Shown: positions 41,758-46,591 of the stretch, in pieces
Layout: each line of letters starts with the position of its first letter
How positions within the stretch are numbered: position 1 is the stretch's first letter
Origin: Ralstonia sp. UBA689
GTDB lineage: Bacteria > Pseudomonadota > Gammaproteobacteria > Burkholderiales > Burkholderiaceae
Direction of reading: 5' to 3'
DNA: 46,591 nucleotides
Assembly (NCBI RefSeq): GCF_002298975.1
Contig: NZ_DBMV01000048.1
Coordinates: forward strand, 1-46,591
Notes under the pieces: generated by a model
Told to the model about the DNA's origin: nothing
Seen by the model: only the letters and a program-made list of their open reading frames with translations
Database searches by the model: none
Position numbers and translations under genes: made by a program

Positions 41758-42927
41758 TTATTGCACGCCAAACACCTGCTTGAGGTATGTGAGGTACGCC
41801 GGGTCGTCGCACATGGTCTTCTCCGGCGCGTCCGACAGCTTGGCGACCGGCTGCCCATTGCAACGGACCATCTTGATGACGATCTGTAGCGGCGTATAGC
41901 CCAGGTCGTTGGTCAGGTTGGTGCCCACCCCGAACGCCAGCTTGCAGCGCCCATGGAAGCGCTCGTACAACGCGATGACCTTGGGCATATCCAGGCTGTC
42001 GGAGAAGATCAGCGCTTTGGATTTCGGGTCGACGCGCAGGTCTTCATAATGCTGGAGCATGCGTTCACCCCACTCGAACGGATCGCCAGAATCGTGGCGT
42101 ACGCCGTCAAAGAGCTTGCAGAAGAACATGTCAAAGTCGCGCAGGAAAGCGTCGAAGCCATAGGTGTCCGACAGCGCGATACCTAGATCGCCGCGGTATT
42201 CCTTGGCCCAGGTTTCCAGCGCGAAAGTCTGCGAATCGCGCAGGCGCGGGCCCAGCGCCTGGCAGGCCTGCAGGTATTCGTGCGCCATGGTGCCCAGCGG
42301 CGTCATGCCGTGCTTCATGGCGAAGTAGACGTTGCTGGTGCCGGCGTACTGGGCGCCGAGCTGCGTGCGCGTCTCCAGCAGCACATGCTCGTGCCAAGTG
42401 TGCGAGAAGCGGCGGCGCGTGCCGTAATCGGCAATGCGGCAATCCTCCAGCCCCGGGCGCATCAGCGAGCCAAGCTTGGCAGTCAGGCGACGCTTGCCCT
42501 CGTCCCACTGTGGATGGCTTTGCGTGCGGCTGAAGAACACTTCGTTGACGATGGCCAGCACAGGCACCTCGAACATGATCGTGTGCAGCCACGGCCCCGC
42601 GATCACGATCTCGATCTGCCCGTCATTGCTGGACGCCGCGCGCACCTCGATGTACTTCTCGTTCAAGTGGAACAGGCCGAGAAAATCGACGAAATCGCTC
42701 TTGATGAAGCGCAGGCCGCGCAGGTAATCGAGTTCTGTCTCGGTAAAGCGCAATGTGCAGAGATGGCGGATCTCGGCACGGATTTCCTCGATGAACGGCA
42801 CCAGATCAACGCCAGCATTGCGGCACTTGAAGCGGTATTCAACGTGCGCGCCAGGAAAGTGATGCAAGACGACCTGCATCATGGTGAACTTGTACAGATC
42901 GGTATCGAGCAGCGAATGGATGATCAT
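41758..42927 (-). CDS. pncB: Nicotinate phosphoribosyltransferase
   Basis: This 389-residue enzyme salvages nicotinate into NAD by making nicotinate mononucleotide from PRPP with ATP hydrolysis. Landmarks are LLDTDLYKFTMMQVVLHHFP at the N-terminus, the histidine-containing block MTPLGTMAHEYLQA (site of transient phosphorylation), GVRHDSGDPFEWGE and FGVGTNLTNDLG. The length is close to E. coli PncB (400). It is divergent from prfB across a 181-base gap with no other gene. Confidence 0.97.
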   Translation of the reverse strand: MIIHSLLDTDLYKFTMMQVVLHHFPGAHVEYRFKCRNAGVDLVPFIEEIRAEIRHLCTLRFTETELDYLRGLRFIKSDFVDFLGLFHLNEKYIEVRAASSNDGQIEIVIAGPWLHTIMFEVPVLAIVNEVFFSRTQSHPQWDEGKRRLTAKLGSLMRPGLEDCRIADYGTRRRFSHTWHEHVLLETRTQLGAQYAGTSNVYFAMKHGMTPLGTMAHEYLQACQALGPRLRDSQTFALETWAKEYRGDLGIALSDTYGFDAFLRDFDMFFCKLFDGVRHDSGDPFEWGERMLQHYEDLRVDPKSKALIFSDSLDMPKVIALYERFHGRCKLAFGVGTNLTNDLGYTPLQIVIKMVRCNGQPVAKLSDAPEKTMCDDPAYLTYLKQVFGVQ

Positions 42928-43074
42928 CTGGACAGCCGGTAAAACGCGGCACCTGCGCGCGGGATGGCCGTCATGCTAACCGAAGGCCCTGCAGATCGAG
43001 GGGGACGACCCACAAATCTCTTCCAAAACACGGCTTTTGCCAGCCCGCGCGGGCGGAAAACCCCTTGATTCCGC

Positions 43075-43080
43075 TATAAT
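43075..43080 (+). promoter_or_regulatory. Candidate -10 box for prfB
   Basis: A perfect TATAAT lies 28 bases before the prfB ATG and would place the start near 43087. No good -35 box is seen at 16-18 bases upstream (sequence GGCGGA region), so the call rests on the -10 and its position. Confidence 0.42.
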
Positions 43081-43108
43081 TTCCGGTTTCCGATCGGATT
43101 TTTGCACC

Positions 43109-44213
43109 ATGGAAGCAGAACGCCTCAATGCCATCCAGAACACGTTGGCCGACCTGAAGTCGCGCGCCGACGAGCTTCGGAGGTATCTTTGACTACGACG
43201 TCAAATCTGAACGTCTGACCGAAGTCGATCAAGAGCTCGAAAACCCCGAGGTCTGGAACGACCCCAAACGCGCCCAGGAGCTGGGCCGCGAAAAGAAATC
43301 GCTCGAGGGCGTGGTCTTTGCGCTGACCAAGCTCGACGAAGACCTGACCGGCGGCGCCGAGCTGTTCGAGCTGGCCCGCGAAGAAGGCGACGACGACACC
43401 ATCGAGGCCATCGAGGCCGACACCGCCGGCATGCGCGCCATTGTCGAAGACATGGAATTCCGCCGCATGTTCTCCGGCCCGATGGACGCCGCCAACTGCT
43501 TCATCGACATCCAGGCCGGCGCAGGCGGCACCGAGGCGTGCGACTGGGCATCGATGCTGCTGCGCCAGTACCTGAAGTACTGCGAGCGCAAGGGCTTCAA
43601 GACCGAAGTGCTGGAGGAGTCCGAAGGCGACGTCGCCGGCATCAAGAGCGCATCGATCAAGGTCGAAGGCGAATACGCATTCGGCTTCCTGCGCACCGAA
43701 ACCGGCGTGCACCGCCTGGTGCGCAAGTCGCCGTTCGACTCGGCAGGCGGGCGCCACACGTCGTTCTCGTCGATCTTCGTGTATCCGGAAGTGGACGACT
43801 CGATCGAGATCGAAGTCAACCCGGCGGACCTGCGCGTCGATACGTACCGTGCTTCCGGTGCGGGCGGCCAGCACATCAACAAGACCGATTCAGCCGTGCG
43901 GATCACGCACATCCCGACCGGCATCGTCGTGCAGTGCCAGAACGACCGCTCACAGCACCGCAACCGCGCCGAGGCGATGTCGATGCTGAAATCGCGCCTG
44001 TATGAGCACGAGCTGCGCAAGCGCCAAGCCGCGGCCGACGCGCAAGAAGCCGCCAAGACCGACGTGGGCTGGGGCCACCAGATCCGCTCCTACGTGCTGG
44101 ACCAGAGCCGCATCAAGGATCTGCGCACCAACGTGGAAATCTCCAACACCCAGAAGGTGCTGGACGGCGATCTCGACGCCTTCATCGAGGCCAGCCTGAA
44201 GCAAGGCGTCTAA
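43109..44213 (+). CDS. prfB: Peptide chain release factor 2 (programmed +1 frameshift)
   Basis: This 367-residue factor terminates translation at UGA and UAA. The gene is in two frames. The first 27 codons (43109-43189) end at an in-frame TGA (43190-43192). The ribosome must slip by one base at CTT-T to continue from GAC at 43191 to the stop at 44213. The frameshift site matches the classic one. The stop-codon tripeptide SPF is at residues 207-209 (RKSPFDSAGGRH). The catalytic GGQ is at 252-254 (GAGGQHINKTDSAV). Length is 2 residues above E. coli RF2. The in-frame UGA makes RF2 limit its own synthesis. Confidence 0.97.
43178..43193 (+). other. prfB programmed frameshift site
   Basis: The sequence is CGGAGGTATCTTTGAC. 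It contains an internal Shine-Dalgarno-like CGGAGG (43178-43183), a 3-base spacer, the slippery codon CTT (43187-43189), the stop TGA and a following C that weakens termination. E. coli has the same arrangement, with an AGGGGG-type internal Shine-Dalgarno. Confidence 0.95.
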
Positions 44214-44235
44214 CCACGCGACGGAGCCCACTTCC

Positions 44236-44976
44236 ATGGCTGACACGTCCCTGTTCATCCTGACCGGCGCCTCGCGCGGCCTGGGCGCCGCGCTGGCCCA
44301 GGCATTGATGAAACCCGCCCACCACCTTGTCTGCGTCGCGCGCGGTGACAACGCCGAACTGCGCGCGCAGGCGGCCGCCGCTGGCGTGACGCTCGACTGG
44401 CATCAGGTCGATCTGTCCGAAGCACATGCCGCCGAGGCCTGGATGACCAAGACGCTGGCTGCCCTACCTGCCTTTGCGGCCGTGACGCTAGTGCTCAACG
44501 CCGGCGCAGTCGAGCCGATCGGCACCATCGATACGCTGCGTGCCGACACGCTGCTGCCGCACCTGCAACTGAATCTGGCGGGCCCCATGGCGTTGACCGC
44601 CGCCCTGCTGCGCGGCACCGCCGCGTGGGGCGCACAACGCCGCGTGCTGGCGATCTCGTCGGGCGCCGCGCGTCGGCCGATCGCCGGTTGGGCCGCCTAC
44701 TGCACGGGCAAGGCCGGGCTGGACATGTTCGTGCGCGCCCTCAATGCCGATGGCGATGCCAGCGTGCGCGCCGTGGCGCTGGCCCCGGGCGTGATCGACA
44801 CCGACATGCAACGCACCATCCGTGGCGCCGACTTTGCCGGCGTGCAGCGCTTCCGCGATCTGCACGCGCATGGCGAGCTGGTCTCGCCGCAAGACGCCGC
44901 CGCGCGCATCGCCGCCTACCTCGCCCGCCCCGACTTCGGCGCGACGGAGATCGACGACCTGCGCAATTACGCGTGA
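44236..44976 (+). CDS. Short-chain dehydrogenase/reductase
   Basis: This 246-residue classical SDR has the cofactor loop TGASRGLG (residues 10-17), LNAGAVEPIG (NAG motif), serine in LAISSGAARRP and the Tyr-Lys pair in YCTGKAG. The PGVIDTDMQ after the active site resembles sepiapterin- and benzil-reductase-type SDRs. An arginine in VCVARGDN after strand 2 suggests NADPH. The substrate is unknown. It starts 22 bases after prfB with GGAG upstream, and lysS follows 29 bases downstream, so it may ride on the prfB-lysS transcript. Confidence 0.9.
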   Translation: MADTSLFILTGASRGLGAALAQALMKPAHHLVCVARGDNAELRAQAAAAGVTLDWHQVDLSEAHAAEAWMTKTLAALPAFAAVTLVLNAGAVEPIGTIDTLRADTLLPHLQLNLAGPMALTAALLRGTAAWGAQRRVLAISSGAARRPIAGWAAYCTGKAGLDMFVRALNADGDASVRAVALAPGVIDTDMQRTIRGADFAGVQRFRDLHAHGELVSPQDAAARIAAYLARPDFGATEIDDLRNYA

Positions 44977-45005
44977 CCCGACACGACTTTCCTCACATCA
45001 CCACC

Positions 45006-46529
45006 ATGACCGAACCGAACAACCCAGCCGTGCCGGCGCAAGACGACAACCAGATCATCGCCGAGCGCCGCGAGAAGTTGGCTGCGATCCGCGAGCAAGG
45101 CGTTGCCTTCCCGAACGACTTCCGTCCGACGCACCACGCTGCCGATCTGCAAGCCAAGTACCGCGAGACCGAGCAGGCTGCACTCGAAGCCGAGCCGGTG
45201 CAGGTGGCCGTGGCCGGCCGCATGATGCTCAAGCGCGTGATGGGCAAGGCCAGCTTTGCCACCGTGCAGGACAGCACCGACCGCATCCAGTTCTACATCA
45301 GCCGCGACGCAGTGGGCGAAGACGTCTACGCCAGCTTCAAGAAATGGGACCTGGGCGACATCGTGGCCGCGCGCGGCACGCTGATGAAGACCAAGACCGG
45401 CGAACTGTCGGTGGCCGTGACCGAGCTGCGCCTGCTCTCCAAGAGCCTGCGCCCGCTGCCGGGCGACTACTACGGCCTGGCCGACCAGGAACAGAAGTAC
45501 CGCCAGCGCTATGTCGACCTGATCGTCTCGAAAGAGACACGCGACAACTTCCGCGCCCGCACCAAGGCCATGGCTTCGCTGCGCAACTTCATGGCCGGCA
45601 ACGGCTTCATGGAAGTGGAAACGCCGATGCTGCACCCGATTCCGGGCGGCGCGGCGGCCAAGCCGTTCATCACGCACCACAATGCGCTGGACATGCAGAT
45701 GTTCCTGCGAATCGCGCCGGAGTTGTACCTCAAGCGCCTGATCGTTGGCGGCTTCGATCGCGTGTACGAGATCAACCGCAACTTCCGTAACGAAGGGGTG
45801 AGCCCGCGCCACAACCCCGAGTTCACGATGATGGAGTTCTACGCGGCCTACACGGACTACCGCTGGCTGATGGACTTCACCGAGCGACTGATCCGTCAGG
45901 CTGCCATCGATGCCTCGGGCACCGCCACCCTGACCTACCAGGGCCGCGAGCTGGACCTGTCCAAGCCGTTCCACCGCCTGACGATTTGCCAGGCGATCCA
46001 GAAGTACGCGCCGCAGTACACCGACGCGCAACTGGCCGACGCCGACTTCCTGCGCGCCGAACTCAAGAAGTTCAAGATCGACACCAACGCGCCGCAATTC
46101 CTGAACGCCGGCGTGGGCACGCTGCAACTGGTGCTGTTTGAAGAGACGGCCGAGTCGCAACTGTGGGAACCGACCTTCATCATCGACTACCCGGTTGAAG
46201 TGTCGCCACTGGCACGCGGCTCCGACACGCTGCCGGGCATCACCGAGCGCTTCGAGCTATTCATCACCGGCCGCGAGATCGCCAACGGCTTCTCCGAGTT
46301 GAATGACCCGGAAGACCAGGCCGAGCGCTTCCGCAAGCAGGTCGAGCAGAAGGACGCGGGCGACGAAGAAGCGATGTTCTACGACGCCGACTACATCCGC
46401 GCACTGGAATACGGCATGCCCCCGACCGGCGGCTGTGGTATCGGCATCGACCGCCTGGTGATGCTGCTGACCGACAGCCCGAACATCCGCGACGTGATCC
46501 TCTTCCCGCACCTGCGCCGCGAAGACTGA
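45006..46529 (+). CDS. lysS: Lysyl-tRNA synthetase, class II
   Basis: This 507-residue enzyme charges tRNA-Lys. The N-terminal OB-fold anticodon-binding domain (VAVAGRMMLKRVMGKASFA) leads into the class II core. Motif 2 is seen in INRNFRNEGVSPRHNPEF and motif 3 in GCGIGIDRLVMLL. I chose the ATG at 45006 (MTEPNNP); the longer upstream frame overlaps the SDR gene. The order prfB-lysS is also that of E. coli, here with an SDR gene inserted between. The stop is 62 bases from the window edge. Confidence 0.97.
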   Translation: MTEPNNPAVPAQDDNQIIAERREKLAAIREQGVAFPNDFRPTHHAADLQAKYRETEQAALEAEPVQVAVAGRMMLKRVMGKASFATVQDSTDRIQFYISRDAVGEDVYASFKKWDLGDIVAARGTLMKTKTGELSVAVTELRLLSKSLRPLPGDYYGLADQEQKYRQRYVDLIVSKETRDNFRARTKAMASLRNFMAGNGFMEVETPMLHPIPGGAAAKPFITHHNALDMQMFLRIAPELYLKRLIVGGFDRVYEINRNFRNEGVSPRHNPEFTMMEFYAAYTDYRWLMDFTERLIRQAAIDASGTATLTYQGRELDLSKPFHRLTICQAIQKYAPQYTDAQLADADFLRAELKKFKIDTNAPQFLNAGVGTLQLVLFEETAESQLWEPTFIIDYPVEVSPLARGSDTLPGITERFELFITGREIANGFSELNDPEDQAERFRKQVEQKDAGDEEAMFYDADYIRALEYGMPPTGGCGIGIDRLVMLLTDSPNIRDVILFPHLRRED

Positions 46530-46562
46530 TCGATCACTCGATATCCGCTCGAAAAGAAAATG

Positions 46563-46574
46563 CCCCTTCGGGGG
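46563..46574 (+). terminator. Possible terminator hairpin after lysS
   Basis: CCCC-TTC-GGGGG (46563-46574), preceded by an A-rich run, lies 33 bases after lysS. No T run follows within the window; the sequence continues GTAATGCC. It may be a weak or partial hairpin. Confidence 0.3.
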
Positions 46575-46591
46575 TAATGCCGTTCAGTTAA

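Noticed and set aside
43190..43192. TGA in prfB as an inactivating mutation
   Set aside because: Surrounding bases match the programmed frameshift site exactly, and the downstream frame is intact to full RF2 length.

Overview
The window is an ordinary, gene-dense stretch of housekeeping chromosome from a GC-rich betaproteobacterium. Protein sequences, gene order and an EarP/arginine-type EF-P pair point to Burkholderiaceae, most likely Ralstonia. That assignment rests on recognition, not on a database search. I see no insertion sequence, prophage, CRISPR array, integron or secretion island.

Layout, left to right. (1) 1-2788, minus strand: uvrC and pgsA, then a tRNA-Gly cut by the window edge, which has its own promoter. 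(2) 2871-4754, plus strand: earP and efp, the EF-P rhamnosyltransferase next to its substrate, ending at a bidirectional terminator. (3) 4848-24619: 23 consecutive minus-strand genes. In transcription order these are yceD-rpmF-plsX-fabH-fabD-fabG-acpP-fabF (phospholipid and fatty acid synthesis), a small membrane protein, rpoE-rseA-rseB-mucD (envelope stress), a glutaredoxin-like gene, lepA-lepB-DUF4845-rnc-era (translation, secretion and RNA processing), and recO-pdxJ-acpS-nagZ. A strong promoter at 24768-24797 drives the start of the block. A terminator after rpmF, a hairpin between acpP and fabF and an extended -10 before acpP divide it into sub-units. (4) 24838-26169, plus: maf and a RsmI-like methyltransferase. 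(5) 26184-29395, minus: rluC-gph-Rieske-sppA. (6) 29396-30123: a 728-base non-coding gap that is probably the rne leader, followed by rne on the plus strand with a repetitive, charged C-terminal tail. (7) 33327-36870, plus: moaA-mobA-moeA (molybdenum cofactor) and a two-helix membrane protein. (8) 36944-42927, minus: rmuC, a D-2-hydroxyacid dehydrogenase, a NhaD/ArsB-type transporter, an orphan lutC and pncB. (9) 43109-46529, plus: prfB with its programmed +1 frameshift, a short-chain dehydrogenase and lysS.

The themes are membrane lipid supply (PlsX, Fab enzymes, AcpP, AcpS, PgsA), envelope quality control (sigma-E module, MucD, LepB, SppA), RNA and ribosome work (RNase E, RNase III, Era, RluC, YceD, L32, LepA, EF-P, RF2, LysS) and genome maintenance (UvrC, RecO, RmuC). 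I found no convincing undescribed system. The points most worth checking are regulatory: the long structured rne leader, the terminator between rpmF and plsX, the hairpin between acpP and fabF, and the uncertain start of the membrane protein before rpoE.
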